A stretch of DNA of 64,000 nucleotides from Cannabis sativa (taxonomy: Eukaryota; Streptophyta; Magnoliopsida; Rosales; Cannabaceae). The stretch lies in the NCBI RefSeq assembly GCF_029168945.1, contig NC_083602.1:66980600-67044599 (forward strand). Reading direction: 5' to 3'. The number at the start of each line of letters is the position of its first letter. Positions within the stretch are counted from its first letter, which is position 1. Below are positions 25,061 to 37,252 of this stretch, in pieces. A program made the translations under genes and the position numbers. The notes beneath the pieces are model-generated. The model searched no databases, was not told where the DNA came from, and saw nothing but the letters and a program-made list of their open reading frames with translations.

Positions 25061-27680
25061 AATATCTTAATATTAATCAAGCTCATTATTTAAAAGCTGA
25101 GTTGTATTTTCGATTCTCTTTATTTATTCTATTTATTTTAAATATATATTTATTTAATTAAAATTTCTAATTTAGAATGAAAAATTCTAAATATAAATTT
25201 TAATTTAATATTTATAAATTTTACTTAGATGGATATGAAAATAACATGAATTATTTCCATCTTAGTAATAATTTCCAATAAATATTTAGAAAAAATATTT
25301 AAGTTGTTACAAAATTAATTTAAATTAATTTACAACTCAAATTTATTTTCTATAAATATATATTGCATTGCGAAAAATTAAAGTATATAAGAATACAATT
25401 TTCGAAAAATACATATTAAAATAAAAAATAAATCCCCGGAAAATTATTCCAATTTAATCGTTAGGGACACTAAAAATTAATTAATAAAATTAATTTACAA
25501 CAAAAAATATAATTTTCCTATTTAATTAAATATATAAGAAAAATTTCAAATATTTAAGTATGATGATGAAAATCAACTTAAATATTAATTTTCTATTTAA
25601 TTAAATACACTAGAAAATACTTCAAGCAAAAATATCACCTATCTAGATTTTCCTTTGACTAATTAATTCAATTTCTAATAATATACTTTAATTCAATTTA
25701 TTTTAAATTAATAATAAATGAAAAAATCATTGATTTAAGTTGATCCAAGAATTAATTAAAATAATTAATTTACAACTTAATCTATTTTTCAAGATAAAAT
25801 TCAAAATTCTAGCATTTAAGAAATGCAATTTCGAAAATTGATTAATAAAATAAAGAAAAAATATATTTTGAAAATTATTTAAATTTAGTTGAAAAATTAA
25901 ATTTCAACTAAAAATAATTTTCTATTTAATTAAATGTCATGAAAAAGAAATATTTAAGTATGATGATAAAAATCAACTTAGATATTTAATTTTCAAATTA
26001 ATTAAATGTATTAAATTCAAGAAATAAATAATTAAGTGTAGAGAAGGCTTAATTATTAATTTCTAGTTTAATACTAGGAAAAATATACTTAAAATAAATT
26101 GTACCAAAATTAATTAAATAATTAATTTCACAATGTACAATATTTTCCTATTTAATATTAGAAATAATAAGTAGTCTAGAAATAACTATCGTAAAAATAT
26201 CTTATTTGACTAAGTATCTTTTCCACAAAATTTGAAAAAATATCTAATTTAAGTTGTACTAGAAAAAAAAAATCTAGAACTTAAATATTTTCAAATTTAA
26301 ATTTAATTAAATATCAAAAATTAAGTTGTAACCACTTAATTACCCAAAAAATATTCCATTTTGGGTTAATATCTGAAAAGATATTAACTTAAAAATATCT
26401 AAAGAATCTTAATAACCAATGCCTAAAATTCCTCAACTTAATTTTGAAATTTGAAATTCAAAGATATTGAGATTTCAAGTTGGTTAGTTGTGAGATAACT
26501 AAATATCAACTTAAATAGAATATTTAATGAAAAATTTAAATTAAGCTCCAAAAAGAATCTAGATGGTTATAATTCTATATTTAATTAAATACAAGAAAAT
26601 ACATATAGTTTTAGCTTAGAATAAAAATTCCTTTTTTAAACTATATTTTTCTTAAATTAATTTCAAAATAAATGAAATTAATTATGTTGCTAATCAATTT
26701 TATTAGGTTAAACTAGTGTAATTAACCTAGTACAAATATTTAAATCGTGCAAATGGGCATTCACAATCAGAGCCCAGGTGAGTCAGTGCGGGTATGTCAC
26801 TAAGATGTCGCACTCCACTCTATGGCTCATCTCAGCGTCTAAAAACCCAAAGAGAAGGGAATTTAATCCTAATAAGAACAACCTGCTATTAATTGAATAA
26901 GCCCAATAACTAAATGGGCCTAAATAAATTCTATCAAAAACTATGATAATTTATTTTGAAGAACATTAACCTATATGCATCTATAATAAAATTAAACACA
27001 TAGCTCACATTAAAAGCACCACTTTGGATGGGTCCTAATCATGTAAGCTAAGTATACTACAGATGAAAGAAGATTGTAAATTATACCTGCTAATAAATTA
27101 TTATCTGACCAAGTGGAGTGTTATCAGCATCATTAGACTCCGCAAAAAGCATAACCATGGCTATTTGCAATCAAGTAATAATAGGCCTTGAAAACTTACA
27201 CATAAGCTAAAAACACATACGCCCCCGCAACAAGGCGTTAGTCAAGTAGTTGATTTGTAGGATTTATTTAATTTTAAATTAAATATTTAATTTCGAAAAT
27301 AATTAATTAAATAAATAAAAAATAAAAAATTTCGAAATTTTTTAAAAAATTTAAAAAAAAATTCGAAATTTTAAATAAAATTTTAAAATTAAACCTACAA
27401 TTTTTGAAAAATTAGGTTTCAACCAACCTAAATATCATTTCAAAAATTTGCTAACTACTTTTAAATTTTAAATGTTATTTTATAAATAAAAATTAAATAA
27501 AAAATTAGAAAAGATAAATAAATATCTTTTCCAAATTTTAAATGTAATTTAAATAAATAAAATAACAAAATTTAAAAAATTAGCAAAATATCTTATATCT
27601 ATTTAAAATTACATGATTATAAATATCTTATTTTAAATTTAAATATGGTCAAAATATCTAAAAAGATTTAATTAAAAAAT

Positions 27681-27765
27681 CTTAAAAGATAAGATATTTT
27701 TTAAAATATCTTAAAAGATAAGATATTTTTAAAATATCTTAAAAGATATTATAAATATCTTATAA
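27681..27765. repeat. 28-29 bp self-complementary tandem repeat
   Basis: CTTAAAAGATAAGATATTTT followed by TTAAAATAT is repeated nearly three times. Each unit can pair with itself (AAAATATCTT / AAGATATTTT). The opposite arm of the composite lacks this array, so it is a local expansion. Confidence 0.7.
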
Positions 27766-28349
27766 AATCTGACCTTAAATTTAAAAAAAATAATCAAATT
27801 TAAAAATAAGATAGATTTTTAAGCAAAAAGATAAATACTAATTCTATTCAAATTCAAATTACACTAATATCTTGAATTAAATTAAAAATAAATTAATTCA
27901 AAATGATATAAATTGAATTGAATTAGAAATAGTAGTATGCATACAAAACCATACAAAAATCGAAGTTAATTCCATGAAAAAGCATGAAAAATTGAAGAAA
28001 AAGAAAAAATTCGAAACTGTACGGAATAGTTTCGTGATCGCAGTGGAAAATATCAAAGACAAAATTTCCCCGAGTTTTGTCAAATCTTTCAAAAATCATA
28101 ACTAATTCAAATAAAATCAAATTGTATGTCTCAGAAAGGCTAACTTGCTTAATTTTTTCCATACTATCCAATAAAAATAATTCCAGAAACGAAATCACAA
28201 TTATTTTTCACGAAAATTTCACATACATCAATCAATCATCAAATAACACTCAATACAACATGATACCATCCAAAGAACACACAAACAATCGTTTTAAAGT
28301 CCAAATTACATGTAAGTAAATCAATTATCATATTTCGGAAAAGTCAGCT

Positions 28350-28878
28350 TGTTGGAATTTAATTTACTCAGATCTTAGATCTACTTCACAAGTATGTTTA
28401 TTAACATCCTAAATCATTTAACTTTCTAAAACGATGAAATAAACACATATAAAGTTTAGGAAACCTTACATTGGGTGCAGCAGAATATAATGACTCCTTC
28501 CGTTCAGATATCTAGCCCTTGATTCCTTTCTGTATCAGAACATTGGTTAAAGTAAAGCTCAGGTTGGATGCATGGAGTATGCATCGGAAGGGACCGATAT
28601 TGAACTTTGACTTAGATTTAATTAAACTTACCGTAAAATCTATTCAAGTCAATATCCATGCATCCAACCTGAGCTTTACTTTAACCAATGCTCTGCTACA
28701 GAAAGGAATCAAGGGCTAGATATCTGAACGGAAGGAGTCATTATATTCCGCTGCACCCAATGTAAGGTTTCCTAAACTTTATATGTGTTTATTTCATCGT
28801 TTTAGAAAGTTCATATTTAAGGTGTTAATCAACATACTTGTGAGTAGATCTAAGATCCTCGTAAAATAAATTCCAACA
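28350..28878. repeat. palindromic LTR remnant joining the two head-to-head elements
   Basis: 28350-28540 is the last 190 bp of an LTR in minus orientation. 28541-28655 is an LTR middle segment in plus orientation. 28656-28690 is the reverse complement of 28541-28575, perfect over 35 bp. 28691-28878 is an LTR end in plus orientation. The arms 28350-28575 and 28656-28878 pair almost throughout, with an 80-base loop (28576-28655). Confidence 0.88.
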
Positions 28879-28880
28879 AC

Positions 28881-28897
28881 TGGCCTCAGAGCCATGG
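28881..28897 (+). other. copia-family primer binding site (variant iMet type)
   Basis: TGGCCTCAGAGCCATGG two bases after the LTR end at 28878. It resembles the iMet site TGGTATCAGAGCC but has CC where TA is expected. The same CC is seen in element H (39326-39342). Confidence 0.65.
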
Positions 28898-31800
28898 TAA
28901 TTGATTTACTTGCAAGAAATTTGGACTTTAAAACGATTGTTTGTATGTTTTTTGGATGGTATCATGTTGTATTGAGTGTTATTTGATGATTGATTGATGT
29001 TTGTAAATTTTCGTGAAAAATAATTGCGATTCTGTTTCTGGCATTATTTTTATTTGATAGTATGGAAAAAATTAAGCAAGTTAGCCTTTTACAGAACTCA
29101 ATTTCGATTTTATTTGAATTAGTTATGAATTTTTGAAGATTTGAGAAAATCAGAGCTGTGCTGAAATTTTCCCCGCGATCAAGAAAACTCGTCCGTACAG
29201 CTCACAATTTTTTCGTTTTTCTTCGATTTTTCATGCTTTTTCATCGAATTAACTTCCGATTTTTTGTATAGTTTTGTATATATACTATTACTATTCCTAA
29301 TTCAATTCTAATTATCATTTTGAATTAATTTAATATTTTTTAAATTTAATTCAAGATATTAGTGTAATTTGAATTTGAATAGAATTAGTATCTATCTTCT
29401 TGCTTAAAAATCTATCTTATTTTTAAATTTGATTATATCTTATCTTATTTTTAAATTTAAGGTCAGATTTTATATATATTTTTAAATTAAATTTTTTTTA
29501 GATATTTTGACCTTATTTAAATTTAAAATAAGATAATTATAATCATGTAATTTTAAATAGATGTAAGATATTTTGCTAACTTTTAAATTTTGTTATTTTA
29601 TTTATTTAAATTAAATTTAAAATCTGAAAAAGATATTTAACTTATCTTTTCTAATTTTTATTTAATTTTTATTTATAAAATAACATTTAAAATTTAAAAG
29701 TAGTTAGCAAATTTTGAAATGATATTTAGGTTGGTTGAAACCTAATTTTTCAAAATTGTAGGTTTAATTTTAAATTTAAATTTTTTTTAAAATTTTGAAT
29801 TTTTTTTTTTAAATTTTTTAAATTTTCGAAAATTATTTTATTTAATTAATTATTTTCGAAATTAATAATTTAATTTAAAATTAAATAAATCCTACATCCA
29901 ACTATCCAGCTAACCTTGTTGCAGGAGTATGTGTTTAGCTTGTTTATAAGTTTTCAAAACCTATTATTACTTGATTGCACATAGCCATGGTTACTTTCTG
30001 CCGGATCTAATGATCTGATGGCTCCTTCGGGGTCAAGATAATAATTTGTAATACGTAAATTTACAATCTTCTTCATCTCGTGTATGACCTAGCAACATGA
30101 TAAGTGACTCCATCCAAAGTGTGCCTGTGTGAGCCTATATGTTTAATTTTATTATAGATGCATATAGGTTGTTGTTGCTAAAATAAATTATCATAGTTTT
30201 TGATAGAATTTATTTAGGCCCATTTAGTTTTTGGGCCTATTCAATTAATAACATTTGTTCTTATTAAGGTTAAATTCCTCTCTTTTTGGGGCCTCAGTAG
30301 AGCAGTTGGGAGCCCATACAATAGTGGGTACGACATACTAAACCCAGCACCCCCTCACATGAACCACCCCAATTGTGAAGGCTCATTTGCCTGATTTGAA
30401 CAACTGTACTAGGTTAATTACACTAGTTTAACCTAATAAAATTGATTAGCAACATAATTAATTTCATTTATTTTGAAATTAATTTAAGAAAATTATAGTT
30501 TAAAGAATTCTTTATTCTAAGCTTAACTATATGTATTTTCTTGTATTTAATTAAATATAGAATTATAACCATCTAGATTCTTTCTGGAACTTAATTTAAA
30601 TTTTTCATTAAATATTCTTATTTAAGTTGATATTTAGTTATCTACAACTAACCAACTTAAATCTGAATATCTTTTGAATTTCAAATTTCAAAATTAAGTT
30701 GAGGAATTTTAGGCATTGGTTATTAAGATTCTTTAGATATTTTTTAAGTTAATATCTTTTCGAATATTAACTTAAAATGGAATATTTTAGATATTTTTTT
30801 AGGTTAATATCTTTTCGAATATTAACTTAAAATAGAATACTTTCAAATTAAGTGGTTACAACTTAATTTTTGATATTTAATTAAATTTAAATTTGAAAAA
30901 TATTTAGGTTTTAGATTTTTTTTTTCTAATACAAACTAAATTAGATATTTTTTCAAATTTTGTAGAAAAGATACTTAGTCAAATAAGATATTTTCTAGAT
31001 AGTTATTTCTAGACTACTTATTATTTCTAATATTTAAAGGGAAAATATTATACATTGTGAAATTAATTATTTATATAATTAATTTTGGTACAATTTATTT
31101 TAAGTATATTTTTCCTAGTATTAAATTAGAGACTAATAATTAAGCCTTCTCTACACTTAATTATTTATTTCTTGAATTTAATACATTTAATTAATTTGAA
31201 AATTAAATATGTAAGTTGATTTTCATCATCATACTTAAATATTTCTTTTTCATGACATTTAATTAAATAGAAAATTATTTTTAGTTGAAATTTATTTTTT
31301 CAACTAAATTTAAATAAATTTCAAAATATATTTTTTCTTTATTTTATTAATCAAATTTCGAAATTGCAATTCTTAAATGCTGGAATTTCAAATTTTATTT
31401 GAAAAATAGATTAAGTTGTAAATTAATTATTTATTTTAATTAATTCTTGGATTAACTTAAATCAATGATTTTTTCATTTATTGATTAATTTAAAATTAAA
31501 TTGAATTAAAGTATATTATTAGAAATTGAATTAATTAGTCAAAGGAAAATCTAGATAGGTGATATTTTTGCTTGAAGTATTTTTCTAGTGTATTTAATTA
31601 AATAGAAAATTAATATTTAAGTTGATTTTCATCGTCATACTTAAATATTTGAAATTTTTCTTATATACATTTAATTAAATAGGAAAATTATATTTTTTGT
31701 TGTAAATTAATTTTATTAATTAATTTTGGGCCAACATTAAATTAGAATAATTTTTCCAGGATTTATTTTTTATTTTAACATGCATTTTTCGAAAATTGTA

Positions 31801-32129
31801 TTCTTAAATACTTTAATTTTTCGAAATGCAATATATATAGAAAATAAAATTTGAGTTGTAAATTAATTTAAATTAATTTTGTAACAACTTAAATTGAATA
31901 TTTTTCTAAATATTTATTGGAAATTATTACTAAGATGGAAATAATTCATGTTATTTTCATAACCATCTAAGTAAAATTTATAAATATTAAATTAAAATTT
32001 ATATTTAGAATTTTTCATTCTAAATTGGAAATTTTAATTAAATAAATATATATTTAAAATAAATAGAATAAATAAAGAGAATAAAAGAAAATACAACTCT
32101 TTTTAAATAATGAGCTTTATTATTAAGAT

Positions 32130-32500
32130 ATTCGATCTCCATTGTGGGTTTTACACCGCGTTTGTTTTAGTGAGTAATCCTCCCTAATGGAGGAACGTTC
32201 ATTAGCAATTTCGCACCGTTTAACCTCGCATGATAAGTAGTTTGTAAGTGTTTTGTATGGTATGGAACACCCTAATGGTGGCGACCATACTTGACTTGCA
32301 AATTATGAAACAATGGTGGAAGCTCATAAGATAGAATTGCCTTGACTCTCGCCTAAACGGGACAACGCTGAATTCCAATCTTGATCGAATAAAAGGTTGC
32401 AAGAATGTTTAAACATTTTAGACGAGCTGACAACTCTATTCAATGAATGGTAGCTTTGACTCTCGCCAAACGGACACCGATATCGCCTTTGTTGAAAACC
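32130..32500 (+). promoter_or_regulatory. conserved leader block, plus element copy
   Basis: Contains hairpins CCTCC-CTAAT-GGAGG (32179-32193) and CACC-CTAAT-GGTG (32268-32280), which share the loop CTAAT, and the repeat GACTCTCGCCTAAACGGGAC (32344-32363) with a decayed second copy from 32458. The order and spacing match element D. Confidence 0.6.
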
Positions 32501-35328
32501 TTGGAAATTATTTTTAGATTGTAAGTTTTAGTATTTTCACTTGTCATTCCTACTTGCTATATGTTTATAATTTCCTCTAAATTGTGTATGAATTTATATT
32601 GAACCATGTTATTTTCTCGTTATTAAGTTGTAGTTTAATTTCGAATCTTCATTGTTGGTCTAACTTGGCTTGTTTATCTAATGAGATAAATCCCTAGTGG
32701 CTTTTCACCATTAAACATACATAATAGTGTTAGAACTCGAAAGATAAATATTGTATATGCGACATCTAGCTGTTCATCAATTGATGACACCTTAGACTAG
32801 TATTTTTACGATATGAAACAAGAAGATTACATAAATAAGATTACTTTGTCTTTCGCTAATTGAAGCATCGTTGGATTCTTATTTTAAACGAAATTATCCT
32901 AATTCCTCTTAGCTTATTCATTTCGAATTAGCTTCAAAACATATCATTGGATGAATGGTCTATAAATCATTTCATGTCATTCTATATTTTCTCTTAAGAA
33001 ATTAAATGACGCATATGATTATAATCCCGAAATTCTATTCCCAATTGATATAAATCCTCAATCTTAGAAATCTCCTACTTGTATGGGAAAATCTGACTTA
33101 GAGTTTGTATTAGTAGTGGTGGTCCAAGAAAGAATTACTCATTATATTTGGTTGAATTTAAGTCTTTGACTTTAATTTTAGAATCCAAATAGAAATTTTC
33201 TTATATTTCTAATTCCAGAATACAATACAGTTACACTTTCTCAAGTGTTTAAAATCCATCTTTTATTAATGGATTCCAACTGTATGGAATATGAGTTAGG
33301 TATTCTGTGACCAGGATCCACTTGCAGTATTCTAAAAACTCTTTGATGTAACTATACCTAAGTCATCAAAAGACACTACCACATTTTTTTTAATCTATGG
33401 CATTTGTATCTTGTTCATAGTGGATTTGACAAGATCAATCTCTGCAAAGAGTTAATATGCCTATATCCACTGAAAGTAGTTCATCTCATTCGCAGATGGA
33501 TGTACATTCAGGAGTGGATATGAGTTTTTCGTTGTATTCTTAAAACGATCACTCTAGATTATACCTTTTAGCAAGAAATTTGAAATGTTTGAAAAATTTC
33601 ATTAATTTCTAGCAATGGTTAAAACCATTAAGGTAAGTGGTTAAAGATCTTGCGAACCGATAAAGGGTGGAGAAATAGTTAGTAGATATGCAGCTTCAAA
33701 GATCATTAAATTGATTTTTGAATTATATCCAAACTTACCTCCCCAGTAAATTTCGAGTTGCATGTTGATGATTAGTTACTAGTCGTTGCCTAATTCCTTC
33801 TATGGTAATACAATTTCGTAATGATGTAATGGTTGTATACTTAATGTAAATCATTACTAGATCTTCATGGATGACCTAATCAAAATCTTAAGAAAAGCTA
33901 GAACTCGTTAATCATGGTTTGTTAGCTTCGTTCTAAGTGATTAGGGTGGACCATCCCATTGTCAATAGATAAGAAAGTGTTTGTTCAAACAAATACTACT
34001 TTTTCTAAGATAATGACTAAGTCTGAAAACAAGTAGCAAATAAAGGAGATATTTAATTCTTGATTCCAAAAGTGTTCTATCATCTTATATAACATATGAT
34101 GATCCCACTACCTCTGTTGTCTTGTCACAACCAAAGAGGTTAATACCATTTTCTTAGACATAATTCATGGTACCTTGTCGTAGTGGGAGAGTTTCTAGGA
34201 ACTCATCTTCTTATGACTTGGGAGACACTAGTGATTAAAATCCATTGTGAGTTTAAACAAGTAATGGATTGTCAAGATAAGAAACTAAGAAGAAAGCCAA
34301 TAGAACTATGGTTTAATCCATTCACATGGAGTAACCTAAAGTTTTCTATTATAAGGACATAAAAGGAAATTTTCGTTTATAAGTCCATTCAATGGACTTA
34401 ACAAAACTTCCTGTTCCTAGTATTATTGTGCTTTTAAGTTTATCTAAACCTGTTTTTTGGCTTGGTGGTATACCCGGTAATTACTTACTCTAATGTAAAG
34501 CAACTTACTATATGTTGAGATGCTAAGCATTTTCTTTCTAATGGAAATCTATAGAAGTTTCACTACTTCTTAGGCATAGATTTTATTTATCTAAGGAAAA
34601 GTCTTAACTATTCCGAGAAAAGATAAAGCCATGAAAGAATTTCTAAATCAACAAGTGATAGTAGGTCTTACATGCTTTAGTATGCCTTGTGACCGTACAC
34701 CGCCGTTGAGTGGGAGTAATGAGTAGGTATCAGATTAATCCGGCAGAGAAGAACATTGAAGACAATCAAGTAAATCCTAAGATTAAGAAGAGGAACTATA
34801 TGTTAGTCTATAAGTATGTGTTTAAAACTCTTAGACTACACCATATCGCATTTCGAAATTTGCCTTTGTGCTAAAAGAATCTTCTCGATAAGATGGTGGT
34901 TACCTGGGGTGGAATAGTGATTTTGGAGAAGTGTAAAAACCTATCCGAAGTCTCTAGGTCTACTCGCAGAGAGACTCGAATGTTAAAGTTGCAGGAAAGG
35001 TACTTATTCATTTAAGGAAAGTTCTATACATCTGCACCATTCCAAATTGCCTTAAACTACTGTTAGCCATTTCCCCCGATTAACCAAAAGTAGTTGCCAA
35101 AGGTATAGAATCCAGTATCCCAAGAGAGAAGACATATAGAGAGGAATTTCACATTATCAATGATTTTGTGATTAAAGGAAGAGTAATGGTGGAGAAAAGG
35201 TTGTGGTTAATTCAACCTTTCACATCCTATTACGAGGAGTTTACTACTACTACACTTGATTTGTATATCAAGGTGTTGAGATTATTTGAAACGCACTTTT
35301 TCGTTCTATATTAGTGCAAGTGGGAGTT

Positions 35329-37247
35329 TGTTGGGTTTTATGCCCTAAATAAAACTCATTTCAATATAATCAGATTTACTTATTAATATAGATCAGAAAT
35401 AACATTTAATGTTGCATGATTCACATGATTTATTTCATGATTATATGTACATAATGTATAAATTCATCTGAAACCCTTTTCACATACTTCGATCCCGTTT
35501 ATCGTGGCCGTCATTAACACATTGGAAAGTAAACATGACTATGTGAATAAAGTTTCCTAGATTTATCGCACATAGGGGTTTTACCGATATGATAATCTAC
35601 ATAATCGTAGTTTACTTGCATTTGGAGAAGATCTATGTTCTTTCCAAGAAAGCATTGGTTAAAGTAAAGTCAAAGTTGGATGCATGGAGTATGCATCTAA
35701 GGGACCGATATTGAACTTTGACTTAGATTTATTAAACTTACTGTAATATCTATTCAAGTCAATATCGCCTAGTTGATCCTAGATCAAATGTTCTTAATCC
35801 TGTTATGATTAGGCTCAATCTTGAAAGGCTATTCGTGTTCTTTGATTTGTTAGTTAAGCCTACTTTTAGCCGTGTGATACGTACTTTTTGGGAACACTAA
35901 ACGGTAGTGCAATTGAGTTGGGAGCGCTATCATAAACATGGAATCTATAGCTTCTATCCGGCGAATAGTAAGCAAAGGATGATCTCCTTCGAGCTTGACC
36001 AAACGAACATAAATGGTGGAGTACTCATTTCACATAAGCCGAAATATCATTTATACTTCGGTCGTTGTTTGCATGAATAAATACATTGTAAGGTGTAACC
36101 CGGTAATTTAATCCCTTTACAAGGTAGATCATTCATATAGAGGATCATTGATCGATTAGGATTATAACAATGGATAACTAATGATGTGTCTATATTGTGG
36201 AACATATGTAGCATTCTATATATAATCGAGAGTGCAATTCTAAGTTCTATGCGTGGATTCAACGAAGAATCGAATAAGGTTAAGTGAATTTTGTGTGCAT
36301 AAATTCTTGATCTACTTATTGGAAGCTCTTATTATATAGGATCCATATCCCCCCACTAGCTTGAGATAATATTGCTTGTAAGACTCATGTAATTGGTTTT
36401 GATTAATCAATTATAATTCTCAAATTAGACGATGTCTTTTTGTGAATTTTTCACTAAGTAAGGGCGAAATTGTAAAGAAAGAGTTTATAGGGGCATATTT
36501 GTTAATTATGATACTTTGTATGGTTCAATTAATAAATATGATAAATGACAATATTATTTAATAATTATTTATAGTTATTAAATAGTTAGAATTGGCATTT
36601 AAATGGTTGAATTAGAAAATTTGCATTTTTGAGAAAATCGATGCGTAAAAGGTAAAATCGCAAAATTGCAAAAAGTGAGGCCCAAATCCACTAGTATAAA
36701 AATTCGCCACTTTTGTAGGAAATTTAAACTCGATATTTTCATTATTTTAATGCCAATTCAAACCTAACCCCAAGGAATGCTATAAATAGATAAGTGAAGG
36801 CTTCGTGAAAATTACACTTAAATTTTCTATTTTTCCTTCGCAGAAAACCTCGAGCCTTTCTCTCTCCCTATCTTTACCGCCACTTCTTCTTTCTCTTCCC
36901 TCTTGAATTTCGAAATTCTTAGTGTATGAGTAAGGCCCACACAGAGCAAGTGATACCTCAATCATAGGAGGAAGATCGTGAAGAAAGACATTCAACAGAA
37001 AGGAGTTTCAAGATCAAAGATTCGCAGAAAGAGATCCAGTTCGTTATCGATACGTTCGCTGCTCGCTTTAAAAGGAATCAAGGGCTAGATATCTGAACGG
37101 AAGGAGTCATTATATTCCGCTGCACCCAATGTAAGGTTTCCTAAACTTTATATGTGTTTATTTCATCGTTTTAGAAAGTTCATATTTAAGGTGTTAATCA
37201 ACATACTTGTGAGTAGATCTAAGATCCTGGTAAAATAATTTCCAACA
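35329..37247 (+). repeat. composite 3' LTR(+) (1919 bp)
   Basis: Full LTR from TGTTGGGTTTTATGCCC to TAATTTCCAACA, preceded by the polypurine tract AGTGGGAG. It is followed by the AATAT duplication. Long identical stretches with 18231-19824 alternate with small scrambled patches. Confidence 0.9.
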
Positions 37248-37252
37248 AATAT
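37248..37252. repeat. target-site duplication AATAT (right copy, nested composite)
   Basis: Direct repeat of 18226-18230, immediately after the LTR end. The sequence beyond is the leader of H, in the minus direction. Confidence 0.8.

Larger units (their letters stand above)
21757..28349 (-). pseudogene. inner minus element internal region, no intact gene
   Basis: Reverse-complement counterpart of 28879-35328 along its whole length. Parts from its 3' end: RT/RNase H remnants (21757 to about 24500), conserved leader block (about 24680-25060), and AT-rich leader (25100-28349). A segment near 26760-26850 differs strongly from the other arm, so the two elements are not simple copies. The primer site next to 28350 is not recognisable. 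No gag or integrase motif was seen. Confidence 0.65.
28879..35328 (+). pseudogene. composite plus element internal region, no intact gene
   Basis: From its 5' end: primer site, AT-rich leader (28900-32100), conserved leader block (32130-32500), and RT/RNase H remnants (about 32700-35300) ending in the polypurine tract. The segment VGVMSRYQIN is readable near 34695-34730. All frames are short and broken. No gag-like frame follows the leader block, unlike in element D. Confidence 0.7.
18231..37247 (+). mobile_element. nested composite of two head-to-head copia-family elements
   Basis: Order on the plus strand: LTR(+) cut at 19824; LTR(-) 19825-21756; internal(-) 21757-28349; palindromic LTR remnant 28350-28878; internal(+) 28879-35328; LTR(+) 35329-37247. 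The outer AATAT duplication pairs the first and last LTR(+), so the carrier is a + strand element. A minus-strand relative sits inside its 5' LTR, with loss of about 120 bp of that LTR and most of the inner element's 5' LTR. Neither half encodes a usable protein. Confidence 0.75.

Noticed and set aside
28350..28878. Whole composite dismissed as a sequencing fold-back artefact
   Set aside because: The arms differ in real sequence blocks and the outer AATAT duplication is intact, so an artefact of the whole is unlikely, although local consensus errors remain possible.
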